A stretch of DNA of 64,000 nucleotides from Flavobacterium sp. N2038 (GCF_025947185.1 NZ_CP110001.1:3224001-3288000); one strand, 5' to 3'. Shown: positions 10,560-20,258, counted from the first letter of the stretch. Notes: a model not told the origin generated them from the sequence alone. A program made the numbers and translations.

Positions 10560-13500
10560 CTAAAAAATGTATCTAAGACCAAATTGCGCTTGCCATCTGG
10601 ACGTCAAACTAGCATCATAACTATACGTTTTAGTCTGAGTACCATTAAAGGTATAAGTAGGTACATTCCCTGCCACAGTTACCCCAATAGGCTGAACACT
10701 GGTAGGAACCTGCACAACTCCCCAATCAGAATTTATAAGGTTTCCAAAGTTCAGAACATCGATACTAAACTGAATAGTATTTTTTTTCTCTGATGCCGAT
10801 GAAATTTTAAAATTATAATCCTGCATTACTTTAAGATCACATCTTCCTCTCCAAGGCGATATTGCCCCATAGCGCTCTGCATATTGCCCTCTTCTGTCTT
10901 TCATATAATCATCCTGCGCAATAAACCTGTCAAAAGCTTCAGCTTGTCCGGCAGCACTAAAATTCATCTGAGCAATTTCTGCAGTTGTAGGAATATAAAT
11001 TAAATCATTTACAGAAGAACCATCTCCATTAATATCACCTCCGTACGTATAATTATAACGTCCTCCCTGAGCATATTCAAAAAAAGCAGAAACGGTCGTT
11101 GCCCATTTATCTTTTCCATATTTCCATTTTTTAGAACCAACTGCAATAAAACGATGATTATCTCCATATTTAGAATTTGAAAGCACATCATTATTCACAT
11201 TACCCAATGCTGGATTAAAAGCAAATGCATCTCCGGTTATTTCTGCTTCAATAGAATTCACATCTTTTGATTTTAAATAGTTATATGCAATACTTGCATA
11301 TAAACCATTCTCAAAATTTTTCTGCAATTTAATTGTTGCATTAAAAGCACTTCCTTTATCTGAATTTGTCATCACATAAGCATTATTAGCTCCTTTATCT
11401 GCCGCTGTATAAATCAATCTGTTATCTACCCCTGCCAATGTTCCTGTTGGAGGTTTTAATCCCCAGTTTTGCACATGAACAGCATTTATATCTTTATTAT
11501 ACGATAAATCAAGAGTTACAATATAATTTCCTTCAAATCGGTGATCATAACCCAAACTTGTTCTCCAAACCTGAGGCCATTTATAGTCAGGATCCATAAT
11601 TTGTAAAAAACTATCATCCGCACCACTTACCTGATTTCCCAACCAAACAAACGGAATTCTTCCCGTAAATATTCCGGATCCACCACGAAGCTGAGAAGTA
11701 GCATCACCTTTTACATCCCAGTTAAATCCAATTCTTGGAGACCAAAGAATTCTGTCACTTGGTAAATCTGTCGAAATTAATTTAACAGCCTGCCCTGTTT
11801 GTGGATCATAATAATCAATACTATTATCTCTGCCCGCTCCTCCGTTATCAGTATCAATATATTTCTGAATCAAATCTGCCGTATTAAAATACAAAGGTTT
11901 ATCGATTCTTAATCCTAACGATAATTTAAAATCATCACTAACACGAATATCATCCTGAGCATAAAAAGCCCATTGCCCTACGTTTAATTCAGCAAGCTTC
12001 CATCCGCCATCAGAACCAACAGCAAATTGACTTTTAGTATTGTGAGTATCCTGAGCATATTGAAGATTTTGAGCAATGATACTAGTAGCAAAAGGTTTTG
12101 CTGCATCATTCAAAAAGTCCTGTGTTGTAAAATAAGGCGTAAAAAAAGTACCCGCATACCCATTTGGATTACCGAAATTATCATAACCTGCCAAATTGAA
12201 AGAATTAGCAAATTCAAATTTTTCAAAAGAAGTTCCAAAAGTAAAAGCATGTTTACCTACCGTATAAGACAAATTATCAGTAATCTGAATTACTTTTTGA
12301 TCTAGTGTATTATTGATAGAAAACGGTTCATGTCCTGCAATAATATAATTAGAACCCGCTCCATCCTGAATATTAATTACAGGCGCCGGAGTCGAAAAAG
12401 GTCTTCTGTAATCATTAAAATGAGTATAACCAGCCTGCAGTTTATTAGAAACTGATTCACTAAATTTTGAATTCAATTCTAATAAAACCGAATTCAACTT
12501 ATTGTTAATCTGATATCCTGAATTTTGAAATTGTAAAATAGAAGCATTTGGCCCTCTAAATCCAAGAGCTGTTGGGTGTGCCGGTTTGTCTTTTGAAGCA
12601 TCAAGGAAGTTGTAAATAACAGCCAGCTTATGATTGTCATTTATATTCCAGTCTACTTTTATAATTCCTTTACTGGAATTTGATTCATGTATAAACCCCT
12701 GATAAGCTCCTGTATTATATCCTAACTTAGCCAAAGCATCAGAAACCGCAATTAGATCAGACTCCATAACACGGGATTCATTAATTCCTGTTACACCGTC
12801 ATTATTATTGGCCACAAAATTAGATCCAAGATCGCTTCTTTTATCAATTTCAAAATTTCCAAAAACAAACAATTTGTCTTTTATAATTGGTGCCCCTAAA
12901 CTAAAACCTGCCTGAGTCTGCTCTAAGGTAGGAACAAATATTTTTTCTCCTTTAATTTTACTACCTGTTAAATCCTGATTTCTGTAAAAAACATAAGCAG
13001 TACCGTGAATTTCATTTGTACCCGATTTTGTAACCGCATTTACAGAAGCTCCTGTAAAACCTGATAAAGTAACATCATAAGGTGCTGTTGCTACCTGAAT
13101 TTGCTCAATTGCGTCAAGAGAAATAGGCTGAGCACCTGTTTGCCCACCTGGAGTTGCAGCATCTAAACCAAACGGATTATTAAACACTGCTCCGTTTAGA
13201 GAGTAATTATTATATTGGTCATTTCTCCCTCCAAAAGAACCGCCACTTGCAGTTGGTTCTAAACGGGTAAAATCCTCAGCAGATCTTGAAATTGTTGGCA
13301 AAGCGGTTAATTCTCTTCTTCCAATAGAAGTTTCAGCACCTGTTTTTCCACTTTTAAAAACTTTATCTTTTGCTGTCACTTTTACTTCTTCAAGAGCCTG
13401 ACTTTCATCTGCCAGCTGAACATCAAGAGTAAACGGCTTCCCCAAATCAAGGTAAAGATCGTTGTATTCCTGATTTTGAAATCCAACAAAGGACACAATT

Positions 13501-13730
13501 ACTTTATACGGGCCTCCAATTCTCATGTTTAAAATATTAAACCTTCCATCTTCATTGGAAATAGCAGAATATTTAGTTCCGGTTGGAGTATGAATTGCCA
13601 AAATTCCGGCTCCTGGCAAAAGTTCATTACTTGAACTCTTAATAATCCCTTTAATACTCGAAGTTGTTGTTTGTCCCGTAGCAAGGGTGAGCCCGAAGAC
13701 ACACAACATTAGTGCAAAGATTTTTTTCAT
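10560..13730 (-). CDS. TonB-dependent receptor, Oar-like
   Basis: A 1056-residue outer membrane receptor. Residues 1-20 are a signal peptide (MKKIFALMLCVFGLTLATGQ). Residues about 24-110 are a carboxypeptidase regulatory-like beta-sandwich (SIKGIIKSSSNELLPGAGI), followed by a plug domain (about 130-245, containing YSLNGAVFNNPFGL and VNAVTKSGTNEIHGTAYVF) and a long beta-barrel ending in the aromatic strand FGLRYIF. The plug wording matches the Oar subgroup rather than SusC. No SusD gene is adjacent, so glycan import is not implied; Oar-type proteins are linked to peptide/protein uptake or surface adhesion. It is a single-gene unit: a terminator follows, and the ribosomal operon terminator lies just upstream. 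A TATTTTTG element (13760-13767, minus) is a weak promoter candidate. Confidence 0.9.
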   Translation of the reverse strand: MKKIFALMLCVFGLTLATGQTTTSSIKGIIKSSSNELLPGAGILAIHTPTGTKYSAISNEDGRFNILNMRIGGPYKVIVSFVGFQNQEYNDLYLDLGKPFTLDVQLADESQALEEVKVTAKDKVFKSGKTGAETSIGRRELTALPTISRSAEDFTRLEPTASGGSFGGRNDQYNNYSLNGAVFNNPFGLDAATPGGQTGAQPISLDAIEQIQVATAPYDVTLSGFTGASVNAVTKSGTNEIHGTAYVFYRNQDLTGSKIKGEKIFVPTLEQTQAGFSLGAPIIKDKLFVFGNFEIDKRSDLGSNFVANNNDGVTGINESRVMESDLIAVSDALAKLGYNTGAYQGFIHESNSSKGIIKVDWNINDNHKLAVIYNFLDASKDKPAHPTALGFRGPNASILQFQNSGYQINNKLNSVLLELNSKFSESVSNKLQAGYTHFNDYRRPFSTPAPVINIQDGAGSNYIIAGHEPFSINNTLDQKVIQITDNLSYTVGKHAFTFGTSFEKFEFANSFNLAGYDNFGNPNGYAGTFFTPYFTTQDFLNDAAKPFATSIIAQNLQYAQDTHNTKSQFAVGSDGGWKLAELNVGQWAFYAQDDIRVSDDFKLSLGLRIDKPLYFNTADLIQKYIDTDNGGAGRDNSIDYYDPQTGQAVKLISTDLPSDRILWSPRIGFNWDVKGDATSQLRGGSGIFTGRIPFVWLGNQVSGADDSFLQIMDPDYKWPQVWRTSLGYDHRFEGNYIVTLDLSYNKDINAVHVQNWGLKPPTGTLAGVDNRLIYTAADKGANNAYVMTNSDKGSAFNATIKLQKNFENGLYASIAYNYLKSKDVNSIEAEITGDAFAFNPALGNVNNDVLSNSKYGDNHRFIAVGSKKWKYGKDKWATTVSAFFEYAQGGRYNYTYGGDINGDGSSVNDLIYIPTTAEIAQMNFSAAGQAEAFDRFIAQDDYMKDRRGQYAERYGAISPWRGRCDLKVMQDYNFKISSASEKKNTIQFSIDVLNFGNLINSDWGVVQVPTSVQPIGVTVAGNVPTYTFNGTQTKTYSYDASLTSRWQAQFGLRYIF

Positions 13731-13774
13731 TTTCCTGGTTTTGAGTGAGTTAATTCAATCAAAAATAGGCAAAA

Positions 13775-13800
13775 AAAAATCACTCCTAAGAGTGATTTTT
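13775..13800 (-). terminator. Terminator of the rpsF-rpsR-rplI operon
   Basis: A perfect 11-bp stem (AAAAATCACTC/GAGTGATTTTT) with a 4-nt loop lies 30 bp after rplI. A/T runs on both sides could let it work in both directions. Confidence 0.8.
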
Positions 13801-13830
13801 ATATTTTATTAACAAGAAGTTAACAAAATG

Positions 13831-14271
13831 TTATTTTTCAGCAACGATTTCGTATGCTAATTCAACGATAACATCTCTGTGTAAACGGATGCTCGCTGCA
13901 TATTTTCCAGTACGTTTTACGATACCACTAGTGATGAATTTTCTATCGATAGCATTTCCAGATTTCTCTAAAGCTTCAGCGATATCAATATTCGTGATAG
14001 AACCAAAAAGTTTCTCTCCACCAGCTTTTGCTGTAAGTTTAATTTCAAGAGCTTTTAAAGTTTCAGCTAATGCTTTAGCATCAGCAACAACTTTAGCTTC
14101 TTTGTGAGCTCTTTGTTTTAAATTTTCAGCTAAAACTTTTTTAGCAGAAGGAGTTGCTAAAGTAGCAAAACCTTGAGGAATTAAAAAGTTACGACCGTAA
14201 CCAGGTTTTACAGATACTACATCATCTTTAAATCCTAAGTTTTGTACGTCTTGTTTTAAAATAAGTTCCAT
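13831..14271 (-). CDS. rplI: 50S ribosomal protein L9
   Basis: A 146-residue L9, near the usual 148-150. The N-terminal RNA-binding domain shows MELILKQDVQNLGFKDDVV and the highly conserved GYGRNFLIPQGFA at residues 24-36. A long connecting helix rich in Lys, Ala and Glu follows, then the C-terminal domain with KLFGSITNIDIAEAL. L9 binds domain V of 23S rRNA near the L1 stalk and helps limit frameshifting. It is the last gene of the three-gene ribosomal operon, 66 bp after rpsR and followed by a hairpin terminator. Confidence 0.98.
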   Translation of the reverse strand: MELILKQDVQNLGFKDDVVSVKPGYGRNFLIPQGFATLATPSAKKVLAENLKQRAHKEAKVVADAKALAETLKALEIKLTAKAGGEKLFGSITNIDIAEALEKSGNAIDRKFITSGIVKRTGKYAASIRLHRDVIVELAYEIVAEK

Positions 14272-14337
14272 GTTGTTGTCCTTATATTTTAGAAGTTAGG
14301 TTCTGCTTTAACAGAAACCAGCGACTAGAGTTTTTAA

Positions 14338-14634
14338 TTATTTTAATAAATCGGCCACGTATGGCATTAAAGCTAAGTGACGAGCTCTTTTTACAGCTAC
14401 AGAAACTTTTCTTTGGTATTTTAATGAAGTTCCGGTTAAACGACGAGGAAGAATTTTTCCTTGCTCATTTACGAATTTCAATAAGAAATCAGCATCTTTG
14501 TAATCGATGTATTTGATTCCTGATTTTTTGAAACGACAATACTTTTTAGTTTTGTTAGTTTCAATGTTTAAAGGCGTTAAATATCTGATATCTCCGTCTT
14601 TTTTTCCTTTTGCAGATTGCTCGATTGTAGACAT
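14338..14634 (-). CDS. rpsR: 30S ribosomal protein S18
   Basis: A 98-residue S18. The Bacteroidota-type N-terminal extension (residues 1-30) precedes the conserved core [18 protein letters not shown] and the C-terminal block [33 protein letters not shown]18 pairs with S6 on the platform of the small subunit. It lies 5 bp after rpsF, with no priB gene between them, unlike enterobacterial operons. Confidence 0.98.
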
Positions 14635-14639
14635 AATAA

Positions 14640-14981
14640 TTACGCTTTAGTAGATTTTAATTTAGCTCTTCTTCTTTCCGCCCATGAAATAGCATGTTTG
14701 TCTAAACTTACAGTTAAGAAACGCATAACTCTTTCGTCACGTCTAAATTCAGTTTCAAAAGCTACAAGAACTTCTCCAGCTACTTTGAATTCGAATAAGT
14801 GATAAAAACCACTTTTTTTGTTTTGGATTTCGTAAGCCATTTTTTTCAGACCCCAATCCTCTTTCGATACCATTTCAGCTCCTCTACTAGTAAGAAATTC
14901 TTCAAATTTCGTTACTGTTTCCTTCACCTGAACCTCAGATAAAACGGGATTTAAAATGAAAACAGTTTCATAATGATTCAT
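14640..14981 (-). CDS. rpsF: 30S ribosomal protein S6
   Basis: A 113-residue S6. It opens with [16 protein letters not shown] and carries the conserved [18 protein letters not shown] and [13 protein letters not shown] motifs of the ferredoxin-like fold that binds S18 and 16S rRNA. It is the first gene of rpsF-rpsR-rplI. A good Bacteroidota promoter lies 32 bp upstream. Confidence 0.98.
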   Translation of the reverse strand: MNHYETVFILNPVLSEVQVKETVTKFEEFLTSRGAEMVSKEDWGLKKMAYEIQNKKSGFYHLFEFKVAGEVLVAFETEFRRDERVMRFLTVSLDKHAISWAERRRAKLKSTKA

Positions 14982-15012
14982 AAATACAATATTTATTTGT
15001 TAAAATTGGGTG

Positions 15013-15042
15013 CAAAAGTAAGCATAAAATTTAAATATCCAA
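15013..15042 (-). promoter_or_regulatory. Promoter of the rpsF operon (TTG-N19-TACTTTTG)
   Basis: On the minus strand TTG (15042-15040) is followed after 19 bases by TACTTTTG (15020-15013). This matches the Flavobacterium consensus TTG-N17-23-TAnnTTTG, 32 bp before the rpsF start codon. Confidence 0.75.
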
Positions 15043-15158
15043 CAAAATTTTACTTTTATTCGTCATACAGCAAAAAATAGTCGCTCATTTTAGTTTTTTG
15101 TTCAAAAAAATAATACATTTACTATTGCTATCCTGAATTTATTCTAAATTAAAATGTT

Positions 15159-15857
15159 ATGAAACTAAACTGTGTTGTTGTAGATGATAGTTCTATACAG
15201 AGGACAATTATTGCAAAATTAGTTAATAATCACCCAGGTTTGCACTTAATCGGGGATTTTTCTAATGCAATAGAAGCGAAAAGCTGTATCTCTTTAAATA
15301 ATATCGATTTAATATTTCTTGATATTGAAATGCCTGTTATCAATGGTTTTGACTTCCTAGACGGATTAAAATCAAAACCTCAGATTATATTTATCACTTC
15401 TAAAGCAGAATATGCTTTAAAAGCTTTTGATTATGACGCTACCGATTATCTGCAAAAACCAATTGCCGTTGATCGATTTAATGCTTCTGTCAAAAGAGCC
15501 ATTGATATGCATTTACTTAAGAAAGAGGTTAAAGAAGAAGAAGGTGAGCATATTTTCATCAAAAGCAATCTTAAAAAACTCAAAATTTTCACTGCCAAAA
15601 TCAAATGGATTGAAGCTTTTGGAGATTATGTAAGGGTAGTTACCGAAGATGACAGCAATTTGGTCCTTTCAACAATGAAATCTTTTGAAAATGATTTATC
15701 AAAAGACAAATTTATTCGTGTACATAAATCGTATATCATTAATATTGATAAAGTAGAACGCTTCAATAGTAAGTTTGCAGAAATTCGAATTACTAAAATC
15801 CCATTAAGCCGCAACAAAAAAGAAGACTTAGTTAAAGCACTATCTACATCGTCTTAA
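15159..15857 (+). CDS. LytTR-type response regulator
   Basis: A 232-residue two-component response regulator. The receiver domain (1-118) has the acidic pair D9-D10, the phospho-acceptor D55 in LIFLDIEMP, the Thr/Ser switch FITSK and K100 in YLQKP. The C-terminal LytTR DNA-binding domain (about 130-228) contains IFIKSNLKKLKI, IKWIEAFGDYVRVV and FIRVHKSYIINIDKVE. No histidine kinase gene is next to it, so the partner is elsewhere. In Bacteroidota such regulators usually pair with LytS/YpdA-like membrane kinases. Its stop overlaps the convergent priA stop by 4 bp. No clear promoter was found upstream. Confidence 0.93.
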   Translation: MKLNCVVVDDSSIQRTIIAKLVNNHPGLHLIGDFSNAIEAKSCISLNNIDLIFLDIEMPVINGFDFLDGLKSKPQIIFITSKAEYALKAFDYDATDYLQKPIAVDRFNASVKRAIDMHLLKKEVKEEEGEHIFIKSNLKKLKIFTAKIKWIEAFGDYVRVVTEDDSNLVLSTMKSFENDLSKDKFIRVHKSYIINIDKVERFNSKFAEIRITKIPLSRNKKEDLVKALSTSS

Positions 15858-18304
15858 TAGAAATCGACATTCACAACAACTTTTATAGCTCTGTACTGAG
15901 CGACAGCTTCAAAACTATTCAACATTTTCTGAATAGTTTTTTTAGTATTCCCTAAATGCAGATTTTGTGGAATCTTAATTAATATAGTTCTAAGGTATTC
16001 ATTTCTTATCCTGCTTATTGCCGGTTCTTCCGGTCCTAAAACCGGTATATTCAGATTCTGACTTAAAACCTGATACAGCCACATTGATCCTTCTTTTAAT
16101 TTCTCGAATTCACGATGCTTTAAAGTCAGCTTTATAATTCTGAAATAAGGTGGGTATTTATAGATTTGTCTGTCATACAATTGCTCCTTATACATACCTA
16201 TATAATTATGACTTGTAACCTGCTGAATTGTATTATGATACGGATTATAAGTCTGAATCACTACTTTTCCTTGTTTTTCAGATCTTCCGGCTCTCCCCGC
16301 GACTTGTGTCATCATTTGAAAACTACGCTCAAAAGCTCTAAAATCAGGATGATGCAGCATATTATCTGCATTCATAATTCCAACCAGACTTACATTATCA
16401 AAATCCAGACCTTTAGCCAGCATTTGTGTTCCAACTAAAATATCGATTTCTCTATTTTTAAAAGTATCGATAATCTTTTCAAAACCAAATTTTCCACGTG
16501 TGGTATCCTGATCCATTCTTCCGGTTTTTGCCTTCGGAAAAAGAGATAACAACTCCTGTTCGATTTGCTCAGTACCAAAACCTTTTGTCGTTAAATCTAT
16601 ACTGGAGCAGCTATGACAATTGGTAGGTTTTGCAATTGAATAGCCACAATAATGACAACGCAACTGATTTTTATACTTATGAAAAGTCAAACTTACATCA
16701 CACTGTTGACAATGTGGTACATGACCACAAGTCATACATTCTATTATTGGCGAATATCCTCGTCTGTTTTGAAACAAAATCACTTGCTCACCCAAAGACA
16801 AAGCTTCGGCAATTTCTTCTATTAAAAGATCACTAAAATGCCCTGTCATTCTTTTTCTGAAATGCTTATCTTTTAAATCAACCAGAACAACCTCGGGCAT
16901 CTGAACGTTTTTATAACGTTCAGTCAAAGTAACCAAACCAAATTTTTCAATCTGAGTATTAAAATACGTCTCAATACTTGGAGTTGCAGAACCTAACAGC
17001 ACCTTAGCATTATGCAAATTTGCCAAAACAATTGCCGCATCACGAGCATGATATCTTGGTGCAGGATCGGTTTGTTTAAAAGTTTGTTCATGCTCTTCAT
17101 CGACAATTAATAAACCTAAATCATTAAATGGCAAAAACAAGGCCGACCTTGCTCCTATCACAATTTGGGCTTTCTCTGAATTTTCAAGCGTTTGCCTCCA
17201 AACCTCAACTCTTTCATTGTTACTATATTTCGAGTGAAAAACAGCTACTTTATCCCCAAAATGAAGTCGTAAACGTGAAACTAACTGAGTCGTTAAAGCA
17301 ATTTCCGGAAGCAAATACAATACTTGTCTTCCTGTTAACAAATATTCTTCTATTAATTTGATATAGATTTCAGTTTTCCCACTTGACGTTACCCCATGAA
17401 GCAGACAGACCTCTTTTTCTGAAAAACTATTCTTAATCTCAGAAAATGCATTCTCCTGTGCCTCACTTAACGTAAGTTCTTTCTCCGACTTTTCACCATT
17501 ATAAGAAACCCTGTCGTGTTGTAAAAAATATTCTTCAAAAATCTCCTTTTCAATTAAAGCCTTAACAACTGCCGATGTAGCATTCGAAACTTCAGTAAGT
17601 TTTTTTACTGTAATTGGCTTTTTTTCTGAGGCATTAAGCTGAAAATAAGTCAAAACAATTTCTTTTTGTTTATTAGCGCTTTTCAACACTTCCAGTAATT
17701 CTGCCAGACCATTATCAGATTCATATTTTGAATGTAGCTTTACATATCGAATCAATTTTGGTTTATAAGTTTCTTTTATTTCCTCTTCTAAAACAATGAT
17801 ATCTTTACTCATTAATTTTTGAAGAACGGGAAGAATATTCTTTTTATTTAAAATTGAAGCAATTTCCTGAACCTTTAATGAACTCTGATGCTGCAATGCT
17901 TCATAAACCAGAAATTCATCATCAGAAAGTTCACTGTCATTTACTACAACTTCAGGCTTATGTGTAACTATGGTTTCACTCTCCAGTAATAATCCACTCG
18001 GGAAAGCACCACGATAGACATCACCAATACCACACATATAATAGCTTGCAACCCAAAGCCAGTGTTTGATCTGTATTTCGGTTGCAATAGGTTTTTCATC
18101 TAAAATCTGATGAATTTCTTTAGCATCATATAATGTTGGCTCATTTTCATGAATATCCAGCACAAGAGCAGTGTATATCTTACTTTTACCAAAAGGTACC
18201 GCCACCCGCATTCCTTTTTTAATGAAATGATATTCGGCCTCAGTAATACGATATGTAAACGTTTTTGCTAAGGAAAGCGGTAAAATAACTTCGATAAAAA
18301 ACAT
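15854..18304 (-). CDS. priA: Primosomal helicase PriA
   Basis: An 816-residue replication-restart helicase, slightly longer than E. coli PriA (732). The N-terminal 3'-DNA-binding domain begins MFFIEVILPLSLAKTFTY. The helicase core shows Walker A GVTSSGKTEIY (about residue 305), Walker B LLIVDEEHEQTFK, GSATPSIET, and the zinc-binding Cys cluster between the helicase lobes (CMTCGHVPHCQQCDVSLTFH, then two further CxxC pairs). Late motifs IDILVGTQMLAKGLDFDNV and QVAGRAGR are intact. It reloads the replisome at collapsed forks. It is convergent with the LytTR gene and 48 bp downstream of the PIN-toxin gene. Confidence 0.97.
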   Translation of the reverse strand: MFFIEVILPLSLAKTFTYRITEAEYHFIKKGMRVAVPFGKSKIYTALVLDIHENEPTLYDAKEIHQILDEKPIATEIQIKHWLWVASYYMCGIGDVYRGAFPSGLLLESETIVTHKPEVVVNDSELSDDEFLVYEALQHQSSLKVQEIASILNKKNILPVLQKLMSKDIIVLEEEIKETYKPKLIRYVKLHSKYESDNGLAELLEVLKSANKQKEIVLTYFQLNASEKKPITVKKLTEVSNATSAVVKALIEKEIFEEYFLQHDRVSYNGEKSEKELTLSEAQENAFSEIKNSFSEKEVCLLHGVTSSGKTEIYIKLIEEYLLTGRQVLYLLPEIALTTQLVSRLRLHFGDKVAVFHSKYSNNERVEVWRQTLENSEKAQIVIGARSALFLPFNDLGLLIVDEEHEQTFKQTDPAPRYHARDAAIVLANLHNAKVLLGSATPSIETYFNTQIEKFGLVTLTERYKNVQMPEVVLVDLKDKHFRKRMTGHFSDLLIEEIAEALSLGEQVILFQNRRGYSPIIECMTCGHVPHCQQCDVSLTFHKYKNQLRCHYCGYSIAKPTNCHSCSSIDLTTKGFGTEQIEQELLSLFPKAKTGRMDQDTTRGKFGFEKIIDTFKNREIDILVGTQMLAKGLDFDNVSLVGIMNADNMLHHPDFRAFERSFQMMTQVAGRAGRSEKQGKVVIQTYNPYHNTIQQVTSHNYIGMYKEQLYDRQIYKYPPYFRIIKLTLKHREFEKLKEGSMWLYQVLSQNLNIPVLGPEEPAISRIRNEYLRTILIKIPQNLHLGNTKKTIQKMLNSFEAVAQYRAIKVVVNVDFY

Positions 18305-18351
18305 GTAGTAATTTTAAAAAATTGAGAAATGAAACAGAACAAATCAGTCAT

Positions 18352-18756
18352 TTATTTTCTTTCAAACCAATTCTCTATTTGAATTCCGTCTAAAAATTTA
18401 AAATCCTTAATATTATCTGTAACTAAAATCAATTGATTCTCAACTGCAGTAACGCCAATTAAAAGATCAAACTCGTCATTAATAGGTTTTCCTATTTTTC
18501 TAAGCCTGACTTTCTCAACAGCATACCTTTTAATTGATCCGAAAATTGGAAGTATCGTTAAACCTTTTAAAAATATATCCACAGCTTTATTAGACTTTAT
18601 AGGGTCATCACTATTTTCTGCACCAAAGCGAAGCTCTGCAACTGTTATTTCTGAAATATAACAGTTTTCTAAACCAACTTGCTTTATCATTTTATCAAGA
18701 TTAAGTTTTCCTCTAAGAAAAAAAACGCAAATACTTGTATCTAATAAATATCCCAT
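18352..18756 (-). CDS. VapC-like PIN-domain toxin
   Basis: A 134-residue PIN-domain protein. The four acidic positions of the nuclease site can be placed at D6 (LLDTSI), E41 (VAELRFG), D97 (EFDLLIGVTA) and D114 (VTDN..DF). VapC enzymes are Mg-dependent ribonucleases, often against tRNA. The start codon overlaps the antitoxin stop by one base (TAATG), typical of translationally coupled toxin-antitoxin operons. All catalytic residues are present, so I expect an active toxin. Confidence 0.9.
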   Translation of the reverse strand: MGYLLDTSICVFFLRGKLNLDKMIKQVGLENCYISEITVAELRFGAENSDDPIKSNKAVDIFLKGLTILPIFGSIKRYAVEKVRLRKIGKPINDEFDLLIGVTAVENQLILVTDNIKDFKFLDGIQIENWFERK

Positions 18757-18992
18757 TAAAACTTAATTTCTTTGTCCTTAAAGTTTCTATTAGATTTTAT
18801 TTCTGAAACTATTTCTTCTGCTGATTTTTCAGATACAAAAGCTCCAAAAGATTTATAAAAATTATTCTCTTTTGATTTATTGCTTTTTAAAGATTTTGTA
18901 AGTCGTTCTATAAGTTCAATTTTATTAGAAAAACTAAGCCCTTCAAACAAGTTTGAGTAGGTTTCAAGTATATTTTTATCTATTACTGTCAT
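18756..18992 (-). CDS. VapB-like antitoxin
   Basis: A 78-residue protein directly upstream of, and overlapping, the PIN toxin gene by one base. The N-terminal half (LSFSNKIELIERLTKSLK) resembles the helical dimerisation/DNA-binding segment of small antitoxins. The C-terminal half, with conserved-looking SFGAFVSEKSAEEIVSEIKSNRNF, resembles the toxin-wrapping tail. I do not recognise a standard AbrB or MetJ fold motif, so the call rests mainly on size, position and overlap. Confidence 0.75.
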   Translation of the reverse strand: MTVIDKNILETYSNLFEGLSFSNKIELIERLTKSLKSNKSKENNFYKSFGAFVSEKSAEEIVSEIKSNRNFKDKEIKF

Positions 18993-19070
18993 TTTATTTT
19001 TCTTAATAATTACAATTACAAAATTAAACTATTTTTAGACTCTAATTATGTCCTGCTGAGATTTATAAAT

Positions 19071-19817
19071 TTACTTTTTCTCAGAAGACTTCTGAGCCAA
19101 ATACTCGTCGACTAATTTCTGTGTATGATTTAAAGACTCTATATTAGTCCAATCATCATGACCTGGAATGATATAAACAGGATTTTTAAATTTTGTCTGC
19201 ACTTTTTTGATAGATTTTTGCCACTCCTTTACATCAGCATCACCCAAATAACCTAGATCTGTTGCCACAGTACTTTTTACAAAACAACCTCCGTAAAGTA
19301 CTTTTTCTTTAGCAAACCAAACTACAATATTATCTGGCGCATGGCCTTTTCCAGGATAATAAACCTCAAAAGTATATTGTCCAACCTTAAAAGTTTTATC
19401 ATTTGGAATTATAAATTCAGCTCTGCCTTCATTATTCTTTTTAAGAATATCATCGGTCAATTTGATTGAATACGTTTTTATTCCCTTTTTCTTATAAAAA
19501 TCAAACCCTCCCGCACGGTCTTCATGAGAATGCGTTCCAAAAAGCATTACAACTTCTTTATGATGTTTTGCTTTTATACTGTCTAATAAAGGCTGAAACT
19601 GCGTTTTATCCCATGGGGCATCAAACAAAACAACACCTTTATCTGTAACCAGATACATGGCATTGGCAGAAATCAATGTTCCTTTGTAATCATGAAATGT
19701 TTTATAAACATAAAAGTCACCTGTAAGATGACTTATTTGTAATGGCGAATTCTTAGATTGTCCAAAAGTATTTGAAAAAATCACTAAGAATAAAACTATC
19801 GAAGCTAATTTTCGCAT
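19071..19817 (-). CDS. Subclass B1 metallo-beta-lactamase (BlaB/IND/JOHN type)
   Basis: A 248-residue secreted beta-lactamase, the usual size for B1 enzymes. Residues 1-19 are a signal peptide. All zinc ligands are present: H96, H98 and D100 in GTHSHEDRAGG, H159 in PGKGHAPDN, C178 in YGGCFVKS and H220 in IPGHDDW. The substrate-carboxylate Lys after the Cys (K181) is kept. These enzymes hydrolyse penicillins, cephalosporins and carbapenems in the periplasm. The sequence style is that of chromosomal Flavobacteriaceae enzymes (IND, BlaB, JOHN-1). It is the last gene of a tight run with yihY and the DUF2147 gene (11-bp gap), which suggests a resident, not recently acquired, gene. Confidence 0.93.
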   Translation of the reverse strand: MRKLASIVLFLVIFSNTFGQSKNSPLQISHLTGDFYVYKTFHDYKGTLISANAMYLVTDKGVVLFDAPWDKTQFQPLLDSIKAKHHKEVVMLFGTHSHEDRAGGFDFYKKKGIKTYSIKLTDDILKKNNEGRAEFIIPNDKTFKVGQYTFEVYYPGKGHAPDNIVVWFAKEKVLYGGCFVKSTVATDLGYLGDADVKEWQKSIKKVQTKFKNPVYIIPGHDDWTNIESLNHTQKLVDEYLAQKSSEKK

Positions 19818-19828
19818 TTATATTTTAT

Positions 19829-20257
19829 TTAGTTTTTTACGCGTGTCCAGTATTGCGTTCTGCCCATTAACGAGATTCCAACATAACCACGAAGTTTCAA
19901 CTTATCTGCAGAATCTAAAGTGATATAACATTTGTATTTTTTACCATTTGTCGGATCAAGAATAGTCCCGTCATTATATTCACTTCCGTCTTTTTTAAGA
20001 CCATTAATAATAACCATTCCTAAAATTGGTTTATTTTTCTCTGCACCGCTACATTTAGTGCAAACATCTTTTTTGTGGCTCTCACGAAGTATCTCTACTA
20101 CTTTACCATAAATTTTCCCAGACTTTTCATAAACCTCTACAATAGATTTTGCTTCACCTGTTTCATCATCTATTGTTTTCCATTTGCCAACAACACTTTG
20201 AGCCTGCATTGTCATAGCGAAGAAAAAAACACCAATAGTTAACATCCAATTTTTCAT
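19829..20257 (-). CDS. DUF2147 exported protein
   Basis: A 142-residue exported protein with a signal peptide (1-19, ending TMQAQS) and a single small beta-rich DUF2147 domain starting VVGKWKTIDDETGEAKSIVEVYEKSGKIYGKVV. A CxxC pair (CTKCSG) follows and could bind metal or form a disulfide. The C-terminus has the family ending LRGYVGISLMGRTQYWTRV. Function is unknown; related lipocalin-like DUF2147 proteins are periplasmic. It lies 1 bp after yihY and 11 bp before the beta-lactamase gene. Confidence 0.88.
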   Translation of the reverse strand: MKNWMLTIGVFFFAMTMQAQSVVGKWKTIDDETGEAKSIVEVYEKSGKIYGKVVEILRESHKKDVCTKCSGAEKNKPILGMVIINGLKKDGSEYNDGTILDPTNGKKYKCYITLDSADKLKLRGYVGISLMGRTQYWTRVKN

Positions 20258-20258
20258 A

